Positions 33,051-46,218 of a DNA stretch of 64,000 nt are shown here, piece by piece (within the stretch, counting starts at the first letter, position 1; each line of letters begins with the position of its first letter). Location: NCBI RefSeq assembly GCF_022376445.1, contig NW_025955031.1, positions 124,001-188,000 on the forward strand, written 5' to 3'. Source of the stretch: Fomitopsis serialis (lineage: Eukaryota > Basidiomycota > Agaricomycetes > Polyporales > Fomitopsidaceae). Both the position numbers and the translations under genes were made by a program. The notes below the pieces were generated by a model that saw only the letters and a program-made list of their open reading frames with translations, did not search any database and was not told the origin of the DNA.

Positions 33051-36000
33051 AAACTGCATAGGTCCTGCACAGTTCCTCCTTGTAAGGTTTCGGGAATCGG
33101 CAGGCCAAGGAGCGGATTACCCGCTGCTGGTGGCGGCAGCAAAGTGATTTTTAACCGCTGGTCGAGTCAGAGTCAGTCGAGTCACTCGCCAGGTCGGGGG
33201 TTTACGAGCCATGGGTCGCGCTCACCGATGGGCATATCGAGTTGGTCGTGCAATAGACAAGCGAGGAGTCGACAGGCCGTGCAGTAGACAAGCTAGGTGT
33301 CGACCATCCAGGCGCCTTGTCCTAGGCGCACTTCCTGAGATGAGTGACGTTAAGTGAGTGAGCCTGGCGCAGCCTTGGGCAGCCTGTTCACCCCTTGAGA
33401 CCTCCTCGAGTGAAGCCGCCATCCGGTAGGGGACTGCTATGGGAAGCGGGCTGTGAAGCACACGGAGGGACGAAGTATGTATAGGAAGAGGAGGAAGGCG
33501 CGGCACCATCACTGTCGACCTGGACCTTGTGTCCCAGTCAATGCGGTGATCTCCGTGTCGCCCGTGACGCGCAGCCTCGTGTCCAATGCGCCGCCTCGTG
33601 CTCCAGGAGCAGGCCATACTATGGCCCTCAACGTTACGCTTCTTTTACATTTTCGAGTCAGGATATACATGCGGGCAGTACCGTCTACAACACGGGAGAG
33701 GGGAGGCCCCTACGTGCTCATCACCGATCGCTAGCGCTCAGCACTACATCCGCCTGCGTCTTGAGCCATCCATCCCCTCCGAACCCCACCACTCGCGGCA
33801 ACGATGGAGCCTGTAGCGGCTAGGTCCCCCTCGAGGGGTATAAGGACGTAAGGAGGGATGAGGCTTCCGGGGAGTGAGCCAGGCTATGTCAGCACCGAGC
33901 AGTGCTGCTTCCAGGCGGCTTCGCCGGGCAGCATCGCTCCCCAGACGGCATCGCCGAGCGACATCGCTACCAGGCGGCATCGTCGAGCATTTCTGCTTCA
34001 AGACGGCTACGGAGAGGCGAGCGTTGAGGTAGGTGAAAAAGGTCGCATCCGTTTCTGTCTAAGTCCGCAGGATTGGAGAGGTTTCAACGAACTCGAACTT
34101 GATCACAACCCACGACCAGCTGCCGCGACCGCTGTCTGAGGGTCTTTGTTGACAGAAATTGCATCTCTCTGTCTATGCTGCATGACTTCTGATTTTTCTC
34201 AGGTAGACCCCGCTCTGGAAAGCCTTACGAGAATATTACAATCGTTTGTCGAGCTCGACAAATCCGCGCCGCTACGACCCACTCTTCGCGACGGAACGAG
34301 CCGCAATTATCGGCGAGAAGACGACTGGAGACCCCATCTCCCCCACCGCAATAATGCCGCATTGAGATGCGAAGACGATCACCGCACGTTAGAGTAATAT
34401 GGGCGCGCCACCTGTGAGTGCCTGGAGTCGACGGTGAGTACGAGATCCACCGGTCAGCGTGCGCCGATGGCGCAGTGAGGTAGGCCTCTCCCCACCCCTG
34501 ATCGGCGACGAACACACCGGTTGGAGCGACGAGATCCGAGTGTATGGGCTCCTGCAGTTAAGCGTCCGCAGAGACGCCTGTATGATGTTATGGTGGAGCA
34601 ACCCCCGATCCTCTTCGTGGGGGACGACGGCGGTGGCGATCGGTAGGTCGTTCCCGAGCGAGTCGGTCGCCACCCTACACGTTGTACGTTGGCGACGATT
34701 ACAGAGGGGGGAGCACCACTGCGCTGGGCAATTTCGTCAGTAATATCCCGCGCGCCGACGGCTGTGGAGAACCGGGTGAACGACGGCGCAGGAGTCTCGC
34801 CACACCCTGACACGTTGCGTGGTCTAGACGAGTACGGAAGGGGGTACCCAATGGCGGTGCATGGACTCGACATAAATTCCCCAGCCAGGTCTGTCCAGAG
34901 TCGCCATGTTGCCAGGGCTGAACCCGCAGGAGCGCGAGGGGAAGGCACGCGGTAAGCCGTGCAGGTCTGCACAAGCAGACTGCTGATACGCGGATATGGG
35001 CTGGTTCGTTCTGACTAGGGACACGCGTACAAGGTGCTTGCGCCGCGTCCGGCCAATTGCGCATCTTCGCGTATATCCAGGAATACTGGAACTGGGTACC
35101 AGCTCTGGTTGGTCAACCGGTGGCCGGCGTACTGAGAGGCCTGGTGGCAAACTCATGGACTCATCCCATGTCGCCGCAGCGTCGATAGCGTGGCACGGAA
35201 CACGCCCGTCGGTACGTGATACTCAAGATACCCGTCCATTGAGATGGCGATATGAACTCACGACAGGCTTCTAGAAGGCAGTACATTGCAGAAATACGCG
35301 AACAGGCGGTAGCCGTGTGCATGTACGACTCCGAAATTGCGCTGCAGAAGGGAATGCGGCCCAAGAGCGACGGTATTGAAGCAAGGCACTCTATAGGCTC
35401 GGGAGCGTGGAACACTCGCGGCGGAAACCCCCAAAATCCGACGGTACTGGCTGCGAGGTTTCGCAAACCGAGGGCGTGCTTCTGGCTGGGCTTAACTTGA
35501 TCCTTGCTGCACTAGGCCTGAGAAAAAAACGATGGACCGATAGCGACTCTATGAGTACAGTCCAGATGTCTCTGCCGGCTCCTGCGAGCGCCCTGGAGGC
35601 ACTAGGCCGATGGGATTCGCCGTGAACACCGGCGGTGATTGGTGCAAAGCGTACGGGTCAGTCAGTATTGACCTGCACACGTAATGTTCAAGCTACTCAC
35701 CAAAAGCTGAGAAAACCCGGCACCTGGCTACAGGCACAGCGCGTTCCCGCAATTGCCTGGATGTTGACCGAGCACAGCACTGTGCCAGTGCGCGGCGTGT
35801 TTCGAGGCAGCAGTTCCAGTCGTGACGCGGACCGGTCTGGAACTTCTTCACCCCGGCCTCCGTGCTGGGTCAAGCTTCCTTTTGTGCGCTAGGCTAGAGG
35901 TTCAGGATGGTCCCACCATGCTCAAGGCCGAGTATTCCGCATTGCTGCCCGGATATTTGCGAGCGATCGTGGGTCGCTACCGTGACATGGATATCGCGCG

Positions 36001-37840
36001 TATCACCTGCTGTATAGCCTCCAGTTCACGGGTAGTCACAAAAAATCGCCACTCGCCTGCGTGTCTACAAGCTGATTGGGTAGACCCATTCAGTCGTACG
36101 TTCAGGTGCGTGTGCACGTATTGGACAAAGCCTGGCCTGCAACGAACAGTCCAAGGCAGTGTCTACGCGCGCCACAGGCGAAGTCGGAGTTCCCAAAATA
36201 GCAAGTCGACTATCGGGCCCGCGGGTCTCAAGACCACGTGGCCGACTGTCGATCCTATTGTGGGCGATCTGTGGCTGATGTTCCCGGTGGGATGCGCTGG
36301 CGTCGGAGTCCGTGAATCGGACACGCACTACGTTGGCACCGCTATGGCACCGTCGCTCGGGACACGAAGAGGACAACAAGCCTTGGGCCGGGGAGATTGT
36401 GCGAACATCGCATCGAGCGCGCGACGAGCTGCAGCCAACTGACAGAGATTGACTGCTGCAGATCATATGCGGTCTTGCGGATGCGGTCATGAGTGATCGG
36501 GAGGAGCCTCAAGGCTGCCCGATACAAGATCTTAGGATGGAGCCACTTGAATCTCTCTAGGTCTGCGCGCCGTGCCAATGCGGCCCGACGAAGGCGTCCA
36601 CCACAGTCCGTCGAACATCATGGCGTGTGCGTGAAGCCTAGGGACCCTGCCTGGACGTAACTTCGTTGCGGGGGCTGTCTGTTCATGTTCCGGGTGGTTT
36701 CATAGTTGGGTTGGTGCACAGTCACAGCAGGGCTTCTCATGAATCGTCTTTCGTACATCGGATGCAGTCAGGACTCTTCTGAGCGACAGCACCGTGCCCT
36801 GTGCGGGGCTAAGCCATACCCATCCTCGCCCGCTACGTCAGGAGACCGGGCTTCGAGATAAGTCAGCGAGGAACGTGCGGTGGCCGACAACGGTGGAAGC
36901 TCATACATGGCATATTGATAACGGGTCGCTGACGTTACGGAACTGCGCCCGGACGCGGCGCGCAGAGAGGAAGACAAAGGGCGCGACGACTCGTTTGCCT
37001 CCGCGGTGGCGCACTTGGTTACACACTGGTGATAGCGTATGCTAAGCGCGCAGGAGTCCGCACAATCCATCACCCGCAACTCCGGGACAGTGGATCAGGA
37101 TCGAATGAAGGCCAGCACGTCGGAGGAGGGTCGGGATCAAAACGCGCTCGATCTTCAAATCGGCGGAGGCAGGCCACAGCGACACGTACGTGCGTGCCTT
37201 GCCCACCATCCTGTTGAGCAACGCCAATGCCGCACCCGTCCACTCCAGGCTTCTTCACGATCCCCGTTCGCACGCGAAGTCCCGCAGAAGCCGTCGCGTG
37301 ATTGGCCAGCTGGCTATATCCGTTAGCCGCAGGCTGGAGGGACACACGCCATGCCGCACCCCGGAACTGCGATAGGCGATTAGCATCAAGTCGTCTGAAG
37401 ACCGGCCAGGAGCCTCTCCACGCATGGCGATGCATAACACACCCGCCCATTGGCCGATGGGCTCATCCCGACATGTAGTAATGTTCGTGTAAAGCCTGTC
37501 AGCGAACCAGGAACGATAGCGCTTCCCTCGCTTCCGTTCTCTACGTATGTTCGGCTCCAAGCCTGCCGTCTACATGCAATCAAATACAACCCTCAGCGGC
37601 CCAGCGAGATTAGGGTCGTGTCGTTTCTTGGTGATCGCTTTCCACAACAGGTATGGTTCATGTTTGGCTTGAAGGCTGGTGCTACCATCATCCCTTCTAA
37701 GGGACACACACGCCGGGCCAGTGCTTCTGCTCCGGCCTCGCTTCTCAGCTCGTCCGTTCCTTCTTAAAGCTTCGCCGCGATGCGGCCCCATCTTTCATAG
37801 CCTGATCCTCCCTGTCCGCGCCACACCACAGACGGCCACA
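33051..37840. other. Gene-poor interval
   Basis: Apart from the short tandem repeat at 33895-34014, I see only short unrelated frames. It contains the upstream region of WOPR gene B. Confidence 0.45.
33895..34014 (+). repeat. Imperfect ~29-30 bp tandem repeat, four units
   Basis: Four successive units share the core GCTNCCAGGCGGCATCGCCGAGC with substitutions and small indels. Together with flanks they keep a 93-codon frame open (33858-34139), but no protein family is recognisable, so the frame is probably a by-product of the repeat. Confidence 0.6.
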
Positions 37841-39088
37841 ATGCAGGCGCCGCCCACCAACCCACAGATGCCCACATATGTCGGTGCCCGCGTCAGGGCG
37901 ACCGAGGAGGCCCACCTCGTCTTGCATGCAGTGGCGCTGAACCGCCTGCCCATGATCCACAACCGCCTCCTGAACGTCGAACGCTGGTCGATCATGGAGG
38001 GCTCCATCTTCGTCTGGGAGGAGCGCGTTGGCTCGAGGGACGACTCGACCAGCGTGAGTGCCTGCTCTGCGTTATCTCGCGTTCACGTCCCTGCAGCTCT
38101 CTGACATCACCGCCCCCCGTTTGCTTTGTCTTCTAGTCCGCGATCTGTCGCTGGACCGACGGAAGGAGGTGGGGGCCCTCCCGGGTGAAGGACGTACGTC
38201 TTCTTTTCCGAATGGGGCTGATAGGCTCTCACCGCTAGAATAGGAGTTTTTGATCTACCACGAGAACCTGCCCGCCCTCCCTGACGGTACACCGCAGGCC
38301 GATAAAGACGAGTTGTGCGTCCCCCTTATCGTCCCGCACCCGCCCGTTACTGACAGTGCATTCGTGCTCGCCGCGCTCCTTGTAGCATTGCGTCGCGGCT
38401 CATCAAGCAGACGTATTCCGCGTGGGTCCAAGTAAATGGCCAGCGCAAAAAATGGCACCTTGGTGCGTACATCGGAATGCGGAGGCTGATGGTCTACTGA
38501 AAGCACGTCCACTCAGTCGCCTACTATACCCAGAAGACAGACAAAACGCTAACCCGGATCTTCGACATCCCCGACTTTGCGGCTCTGCGCGGGACGTTCT
38601 CCCCAGACAAGTACACGTCCGCACGCGCGCCGAAGACGCGTGGCCGCAGCAACTCCAATCAAAGCGAGGACGCCGACGACGACGACTCCGATCCGTCGAA
38701 CGAAGGCCCGCCCCCGCCCGCCCCGCAGGTGCTCGTAGCAGGCCCGTCGCACGTCCGCGCGCCCAGCCCTCACATACCCCCCACTTCTCTCAACGATAGC
38801 GAGCATTTGCACCCTGGTATGATGCTAGCGACGAGCAACATGCAAAACTCTGACGCAACCCGGGCGGCGTTCCCTGCACCTGGCTCTGCAGCGGCGGCTA
38901 GCGTGGCTGCGGCGGGCCCCCCTGCCCGGCGCGAGGCGCCGCCCGAGGTGAACGGACGCGCGCCCGACGACGGCGGGGGGTGTGCGCTCGCGCCGCTCGT
39001 GTACGACCGGATGGCACCGTACCCGCCGCGCCACCCGATAGACTCCGTCGCGCTGCGGTCGCTCGACGTGCGGATGAGGATCCTGTGA
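37841..39088 (+). CDS. WOPR (Gti1/Pac2) family regulator B
   Basis: Model join(37841..38053, 38137..38193, 38244..38314, 38386..38462, 38517..39088), 329 aa. The first WOPR half (VRATEEAHLVLHAVA, then SIFVWEE, RWTDGRRWGPSR) is split by an intron that gene A lacks. Exon 3 opens EFLIYHEN and exon 4 carries RLIKQTYSAWV and KKWHL; these exons are 71 and 77 nt, exactly the lengths in gene A, with the same phases. Exon 5 continues AYYTQKTDKTL and a low-complexity tail with an acidic Asp stretch and a conserved-looking end around YDRMAPYPPRHPIDS. The total is divisible by three and all introns (50-83 nt) are canonical. It is a nuclear DNA-binding developmental regulator by family; its target is unknown. 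Gene C follows 2.9 kb downstream on the same strand. Confidence 0.9.
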
Positions 39089-41885
39089 GGCTAGGCCAGG
39101 GAGACGAGACGGGGAGAAGCGTGGCGCAGGGGCAAGGCCCGCTGGCGCGTTGACGTATTGACGCATAAGCTCCATCGACGGACGAGTGTTCTCGGCGACG
39201 ATGAGTCACATATATTGGCTGCTGTACGTACGAAGACATACGGTACAGTCCGCGTTGTATGTACTATTCATTACTGTATCGCTGATCATGTACTACTTAT
39301 TCATTGCGCACCAGCGCACCAGATATTTCGAAGGGTTATGACGCCGCTCAGCTAGATTGAATGCTCAGGGCCAACAGCTGCGTGCAGGGGTACGTATGAC
39401 GACACAGACTCCCAGGCTACGCAGACAGCCAGCGAGCAGAAGGAAGCAGTGCGGCTCGGGCGGAGCGAATTGCACGCACAGACCAGGCGGGCGGTGGCCA
39501 GTAGCGGGTGATGACACGCACCATTGCCAGGGCTGCCAGATAGCGGACTGAGCACAGACGAGCGCAGACGCGCAATGATCACGGTACGTACGGCATGGGT
39601 CTCGACCACATCTCGGTACCATCACGAAGGTTCCCCCAGCTGGGCGAGCACTTGCCCGTAAATGGGCACCGGCGCGGGCGCGTCCACCCAGCCACGCGAG
39701 GGCCTTCGACACCCGGATCTTCGTCGACGCTCGTCCTGGTAGTGCGCAGAGCCTGAGACAAGCTCAGCCTCCGAGTAAAGCCCGCGCGACTGCTACTAGT
39801 AATACTAGGGCCGGCCGCAGGATGTCCAGCGCTGTCTGTCGTCAACATGACTGTACGAATGCTCAGCATCGCGTGCTGCGCAGGCTGCCCCCGTGGGTGC
39901 GCCCGCCAGAGCCACCGCCCGCACAGGCCCCACTCGCCACCCGCATTTCAACAGACGTGTCTCGTGCGCGCCGCGCTGCCCCATACGTGCAGGCGTGTGC
40001 CCGGCGCGCGGACGAGAAGGCGGGGGACGCACGCCCGGCTCCCCGCACGGCGCACCTATTCCTGACGCGCCCGAGCCGCGGGCGCAAATCTGCCTGTCAG
40101 GGCGCGAAGCTCGCCGTACGGGCTCTGGCTCTGGTTCGCGCCGGGAAGTGCCCTCTGCGCAGCGTACCCACACGCCCTTCGCGTGCACGCGAGCCAACCC
40201 AGCGCGATCGCCGGGCCTAGCCCCTGCGTGCGCGGATGCTCCCAGCCCCTGCGTAGCGTGGGCCCATCTGACCGCCGCGCTGCTGTGGTTGCACCCATGA
40301 CTTGCTCTGGAAGGCCTCAATCAAGGGCAGGGTATGGGGGCCTGGACGCACCGGCTGGAAAGTCTGAATGGCGGCCAGCGGGCTGCTGACCAGCAGAGGC
40401 AGAGCGCTGCTCGCTTGAGCGAGTCTTCCTGAGAGAGCATGCCTGTTCTGTCTAGCGCAGCGCCGCGAGCGGTGTGACGGTGCCGAGCGCAGGCGATGGA
40501 ATCTGAGGGGCCTTTCTGAGGGTGCGTTCTGCGCTCGGAAGAGGCGTCCTGATATCCTGCGTGGCAGCTGTCAGTGGCACGACACCCGCCCGCGACTGTG
40601 GCCACCAGCCAGCGGCCTGCCCCAGGCCTGCCCCAGATCGCAGATGCGTGGGCGCCGCTGACCAATCCGCCCAGATCGTCCGGTAGCCCGTTATCGCCAT
40701 AATCGGTGCATAATCGGTGCTTCCGCCACCTCCCCTCTATCGATCGGGGTCCGCGACGCTGCACCTCCATCTGTAATTGGCGGGGGCATATATGATATAT
40801 GTGCACACACTGCCAAGCCGCACTACGAGAATGAAAGGTCGTGCGCGAGGCGCATTTGTCCTGCGTCATACATGAACGGCTTCCATCACCCGAGCCAGCT
40901 GTTCTGCGTGAGGCGGCATCGAGCAGGCTATGATGCCATAGGCGCACAGGCGGGATCAGCGCGATGTGTGTGCATTGTTTCCAGACGCGGTAGCCGGTGT
41001 TCCTCATCTGCAGCGGGCATGCGCATCTGCGGAAGAGGGTGAGCATCAAGGCTCGGGGATCAGGCAACACGCGATCGCGGGCAATACCTCTGTCCCGCTA
41101 CGGGGCGGTCGTTGCTGGCGGGAAAGCGCGACTCGGACGACTCGGCGACCATGTACCACCCCGGAACACGCTGCGCGGTCGCGAGGGAAGTGCATTTGGG
41201 AGTTCTTGAGAGAGACGCGGGAAGGCTCGGTAGTCAATTTGCGTGGGTCGCGACGAGTCCCGCGCGACGATCATCTTGTTCCTCCGGAGCGGAAGCAAAT
41301 GCTGCGTGAATCGGAGGACGTCTCACTTTCGTATGTCGCACCGGGTTTGACTCAGGAACAGCAAAGTACGCCAAGTTAATATAGCTCGCGCGGTTGCCAC
41401 TTGACCAGCGGCCTGGTCGCTGGACGGTCGGCGATAGAGCGACGTGCAACGGCGGTAGACATGGCGTCATCGCTGGCAGCTACCGAAAGGCGATTAGCGC
41501 GGCGAGCTCAGTGCTGGCAAGCGAGCGGACCGGCTGGCGGGCTGCTGCTCGGCGGCGGGGGCGTGCACGCACCACACATGGTTGAAGCGCTGGGGCGGGC
41601 CGACCCGACGGGTGCCCTCGAGGTCGGTAGCACGAGGCAGACGAGCGGTGGCGTGGACGAGGGTGTCGGCCGCGCCTGACGAAAGCGCAGTGGCCGGGGG
41701 GATGCGGGGGTGGCGCGGGGCTGCAGGTCGATCAGATCTCGATGCGCGAGAGTATCCGTTTCCCCGGGAGAATGGCAGTGGGCGATGGCCCAAGATGGAT
41801 TGGCTTGCACGCGCCACTCAGACCTCGCATGCAATGATAATTACTGTAATCAATTTGCTGCAGCTCAGAAGCCCTTCCCACCTGA
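39089..41885. other. GC-rich intergenic region between WOPR B and C
   Basis: Many overlapping frames are open on both strands because the sequence is GC-rich, for example 39805-40320 in several frames, but none has domain content or splice logic. No gene is supported. Confidence 0.45.
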
Positions 41886-41888
41886 TCC

Positions 41889-41896
41889 TATATAAT
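41889..41896 (+). promoter_or_regulatory. TATA-like box of WOPR gene C
   Basis: TATATAAT lies about 90 bp before the ATG at 41986 and is followed by a CT-rich leader (about 41900-41985), the usual form of a strong fungal core promoter. Confidence 0.55.
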
Positions 41897-41985
41897 CATT
41901 TCTCCCGATCCTCTCTCGGCCCCCCTTCCCACCCGCCTCGTCCCCGCACGCGCCCCTCCCCCTCCCCCTCCCCGCGTCGACCGCC

Positions 41986-43790
41986 ATGGCCCAGCAGAAG
42001 CAAAAGCCCACCCTCGAGGGCGTCCACATCCGCTCCGCTGACGACGCCCACAAGGTCTTCTACGCCGTCATGCAGGACACCCTGCAGCCCATCACAAAGC
42101 GCCTCGACGCGGAGGAGCGCGCCGCCCTCAAGGCAGGCGACGTCTACGTCTGGGCCCGCCAGAGCCTCACCGGCGACGCCTACAGCCCACACATGGAGCG
42201 CTTCACCGAAGGCAAGTCCTGGACAGCCTCGCGTGTCCGAGATGTACGTCGTAACGTAACGCGGATCCCCCGCACCCACGCTGACGCGCCGTCGATAGGA
42301 CTTCCTCATCTACTACGAGATCCCGGAGAAGACGAAGGGACGGGGAGGCCCCGCTCAACGAGCCGAGTATGTCCCTTCCAGCAGCCCGAACGCGTTATGC
42401 CCATACGTTTCCTAGGTCGTCGGAAAACCGCGTCGTTCGCCAGGGCGAGCACGACCAGTTCATCAAGCAGACGTACTCCGTCTATTGTAACGACCCCGCT
42501 GACGCGCAACCGTCGCCGGATGGAAAGCCAAAAGATCCAAAGAAGTGGCATCTCAGTGCGTCGTGTGCTCATCAGACGTCTTCCCCAGCGAACCCACGTT
42601 GCCCAGACGCGTACTTCACAAAACTAACGGAAGGCCAACTGAAAACGATCGACGACATCGAAGAACTGCGCGACCTCGTCGTCCCGGAGGGTATGTTCAG
42701 GAGTGCGCGGACGAGCAAGGCCGGCAAGAAGGGCGAATCCTCGCGGACGACCAGCAGCACGAAACGGCAGTACGCGCCCTTCCCCTCGCGCTCGCAACTA
42801 CCGCAGCCCTCGACAAGCTCCCAGTCACAGGCGTCCACAAGCGCGCTCCCGCCGCCTCCGCCAGCGCCCGTCCAAACGATCAAACACGAGCCACAGCCCG
42901 GGCCCTCGACGTCCACGGACTACGAATACCCGCCCGACATGCAGCACTACCAGCAACAGCCGCACCAATACCCGCAACCCCAAGCATACCCGTCCGCGCA
43001 ATACCCGCAGGCCGCGCAATACGAGCAGCCCGTCGGCTGGCCAGGCCCCGTCTCCGCACTCCCGCCCGCACCCTCCTCCGACCGAGCGCCGCAGTACTCA
43101 ATCCCCGCCGAGCTGCAGCCTCCGGTGAGTGGCTACGCCTATGAACCCTTCAACTACCCTTATCCGCCGCCGACGCCCTAGCTGCCTGCCGTACCCTTCC
43201 CCACGCTCCCCGCACCCGGGGGCGCGCCAACGACGTTCCCGCCCAGCGACACGCTCACGATGATCCCGAACCCCGACGACGACCCCTCCGGACCAGCCCT
43301 CCCCGAAGCCATCGACGAGTACACCCCCGCGCCCATCCCGCCCGGCATGGCCTTCCTCTCCCCCAGCCACTCGCACTCGCACGCTTATGCGCACTCCGAG
43401 AACTACGTCTACTCCGCCAGCCCTCCGTCCCCCGCGCTCAGCCGCCGCAGCCACCAGTCGATGTCCCCCTCGCTCTCGGACGGCTCGAGCTCGTCCTCCT
43501 GGGGCTCGCCCTTGCAGTCGCGCTCCGTGGGCCTCGCCGCCAGCCCGTCGCCGTCCTCCAGCTACTCGCGCCAGTCTTCGCCCGTCTTCGGCGCGGACGG
43601 GTTCCCCCTCACCGACGCGGGCCTCCCGTACATGCCCGCGCCGAGCCTGGAGGACATCCTCAGCCAGCGCGCCGCGCTCGGTCCTGCGCGGGTCGACCTC
43701 GCACCGCTCAGCTCGCTCAGGAGCCATCCGTACAGACGCTGCCCCGCGGACGACCGCGCGCTGCGGCTGCTCGGGCCCGGCGCGCGGTGA
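41986..43790 (+). CDS. WOPR (Gti1/Pac2) family regulator C, long form
   Basis: Model join(41986..42243, 42299..42366, 42416..42555, 42607..43124, 43182..43790), 530 aa. Exon 1 has the first WOPR half (VHIRSADDAHKVFYAV, DVYVWARQ, RFTEGKSWTASR). Exon 2 opens DFLIYYEI. Exon 3 has FIKQTYSVY and KKWHL with an Asp/Pro insert not seen in A or B. Exon 4 starts AYFTKLTEGQLKTIDD. The tail is long and rich in Pro, Gln, Tyr and Ser, ending in a conserved-looking segment around LEDILSQRAALGPAR. The last intron (43125-43181, GTGAGT...CTAG) is 57 nt, in frame, and its acceptor AG belongs to an in-frame TAG; retention would give a 346-aa protein ending there. It has the largest C-terminus of the three paralogues and a likely TATA box. 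Confidence 0.92.
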
Positions 43791-46218
43791 GCCCCGCAAA
43801 ACTAACATACGCACTCGAACTCTCATGCACTCGCACGCACATATGGTACACGGACACGGACACTCCGCGCTTTCGCACACCCACACCCTCGCATCAGACA
43901 CAGAGAGAGAGCACTGAGATACACCGCACTATGTACTGCGCCCGATTTCCCCTCAGGTTCTGGGTTTGGTGCTTCGTTGTAGTCAAGCTGTATTATTATT
44001 TGTCGGTTCTTCCCGCTGCATCGCATCACCCCTCGGATACTTGTTCTTCTACCGCACACGCACGACTGTCGCACCGTATTTGTACTACCACCACACGATA
44101 CGATTCGGATGGGGCCTTTGGGCGCAACTCGTAGCGTCAGGACCCGGCCGGTGCCTCGCAGCGTATCGCGGATCCTTTCTGCGTGCCAGTGTTCGGGATC
44201 GCCCCCTTCTGCACCCGATGTCGACGTGCCGGCGAGCCGTGCCGCTGCGTCGTTCTCTGCGCCCCCGGCCCCTGTACGTCTGCCACGCGCAAGTGCTCCC
44301 GACAGATGGGGGACCTTTGCTCGACGCGGCAAGTCGCGCCCTGTGTGCCTTCAGGCTTGTCGGGCTTGAGCTTCAGCGACTGGATGCGGTCTTGAAAGAA
44401 TTGGTCCCGCTCTTCTCCCGCCCTGTCTGCCCACCCCCTCCCCAGGGCCCCGAGCCCGCGTGCTCGGCACCCGCTCTCCATTCGAGAAGAGAATTGAATG
44501 GTGTCTCGCCCGGCGAGCACGCCGTGACGTGCGTGCCCCGGGCGCTGCGCTGCGCGCCCTGCGTTGTACATAATGTGTATGTACGCGCTGACCGCCCGCG
44601 CTGCACGCCACCCGCCCTCCTCGCGAAGCGTCCGGATCGCGTCTTCTTAGGGCGTAGCGTAGCACGCCGCGTGGCGCTGCGTCGAGGCCGTGGGGCTTGG
44701 GGCGCGTGCCGATCGGAAAAAGCGCGGAACTGCAGACGAGCGTGTCGTGATTGGCTCCGCGCGGCCAGGGACTCGCGCTGTCGTGCCAGCGACGAGACGT
44801 GCAGATAGCGTCGCAGCGCATCGCGATTGCTCGGAGGTAAACCTTCTTGTCAGTTTTCTCGGCCTTCCGTGGTGTGGCATTTGGCGGAGTATGGTTGGGG
44901 ACGTGCTTGTGCGTGAGCCGTGCGCGCTGGGCTGCGTGTGCTCAGGTGGGCCGCCGGGATCGAATCGATGAGCGGAGATAGCTCGCTGGTCTGGGCGAGG
45001 GCGAGGGCGTTCCTGAAGTTCCGGTGTGGTGGTAACCATGCTATTCACGAACTGAATAGGACATGCCGCAGAATTCATATACAGACGTGCCGATGCCGCA
45101 GAGCCTCTAGAGGGAGAAGTCAAAGGGCCACACGCGTTACGTAACCCCCCGGGCGTTTCGACCGGACCAGCTGCCTGCCTCCTGGCCTGTCGTCGCGGCC
45201 GACACATTGATCTTCACAGCCGCTGAGTTTCGAAGTGCGCAATGCGTTGCTCAGATGTTCGATCGATGGCCTGCTCCAGAGCAGCGAACGCCGATGAGTG
45301 CGGTACGACCGCGCGTGCGCAGTGGTGCGAGTGTGGTTTGGGTGATGCGGCGGCGATGGTAGCGTGTCATTCAGTCGTGGAATTCAGCACATAGTGTCGG
45401 CAGAGAAAACGCACTGCATGGAATGTCTGGGCGCTGGCTATTGCTTGCGAGCGCGACCGTGACACCAGCTGCCAGTGCGTCTCGTAGCGAGGACCCTGAC
45501 TAGCCAGTGCTGAAACCCCGTGGCTGGAACCTGCACAAGTTCTATCAGTGCATCTTGGGCGGTCTTGGCCCATTTAGCGTGGACAACGGTGGGGGCAGAA
45601 ACGCGGCCGTACCTGCTCGGAACATGCGTCGGTTGATAACCACCAGCGAATCGACGCTACGGGTCCAAAAAGCCCCGCAACGCTTCACAAGCATTTGTGG
45701 ATTATGACCGGGCAGCGGGAAGTACGTCTGATTCGATTGGCGTTCCGTAGGCAGACGGTAATACCTTGTTTTTGATGAGCACCGGCGGCACGACCGCTGG
45801 CGGCTGGCTGGCCTCCGTGACTGCTTGTGGCAGTCACTGGCAAGGAGCCGCAAGCGCGGCGGGCGGGGTCCGGGCCGCACGTGGCGCGAAGGACGCGCTT
45901 GCCAAATGCGGGTGATGGCTTCGGGTGTGGCACCGCGTCCGCATTGTCCACGCCCCTTGTCCTCGACGGCCATCGCGAGGTCAGTCGTCGCCGAATCGAC
46001 TCTGGTAATATTGCATACACATCTGTGCGAGGCACGCGCACAACCGACCCCCGCCAGTGGGAACATCCACCTCTATTCAGCCGCAGTCGTGCGCAGGCGC
46101 GCACCCCAGGTTCGTCATACCGTGCCATCAGCTCTGGGCAGTCCGCCTGATGCGCGTCGGTCTCTTGGACAAGCTAACGAGCTCCGCAGGACGCGCACAT
46201 CCTCGCTAGCTCACCGCG
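43791..46218. other. Intergenic
   Basis: Frames such as 43966-44808 (+) and 44647-45207 (-) are long because of GC content but have no recognisable domains. No gene is supported. Confidence 0.4.

Noticed and set aside
43179..43181. In-frame TAG in WOPR C taken as the end of the gene or as a nonsense mutation
   Set aside because: It is the acceptor of a canonical 57-nt intron and the frame continues with matching composition for 609 nt; the short form is kept only as a possible retention product.
43098..43901. 267-codon minus-strand frame opposite the WOPR C tail
   Set aside because: Val/Arg/Gly-rich antisense shadow of the Ser/Pro-rich coding exon; no domain and no splice logic.
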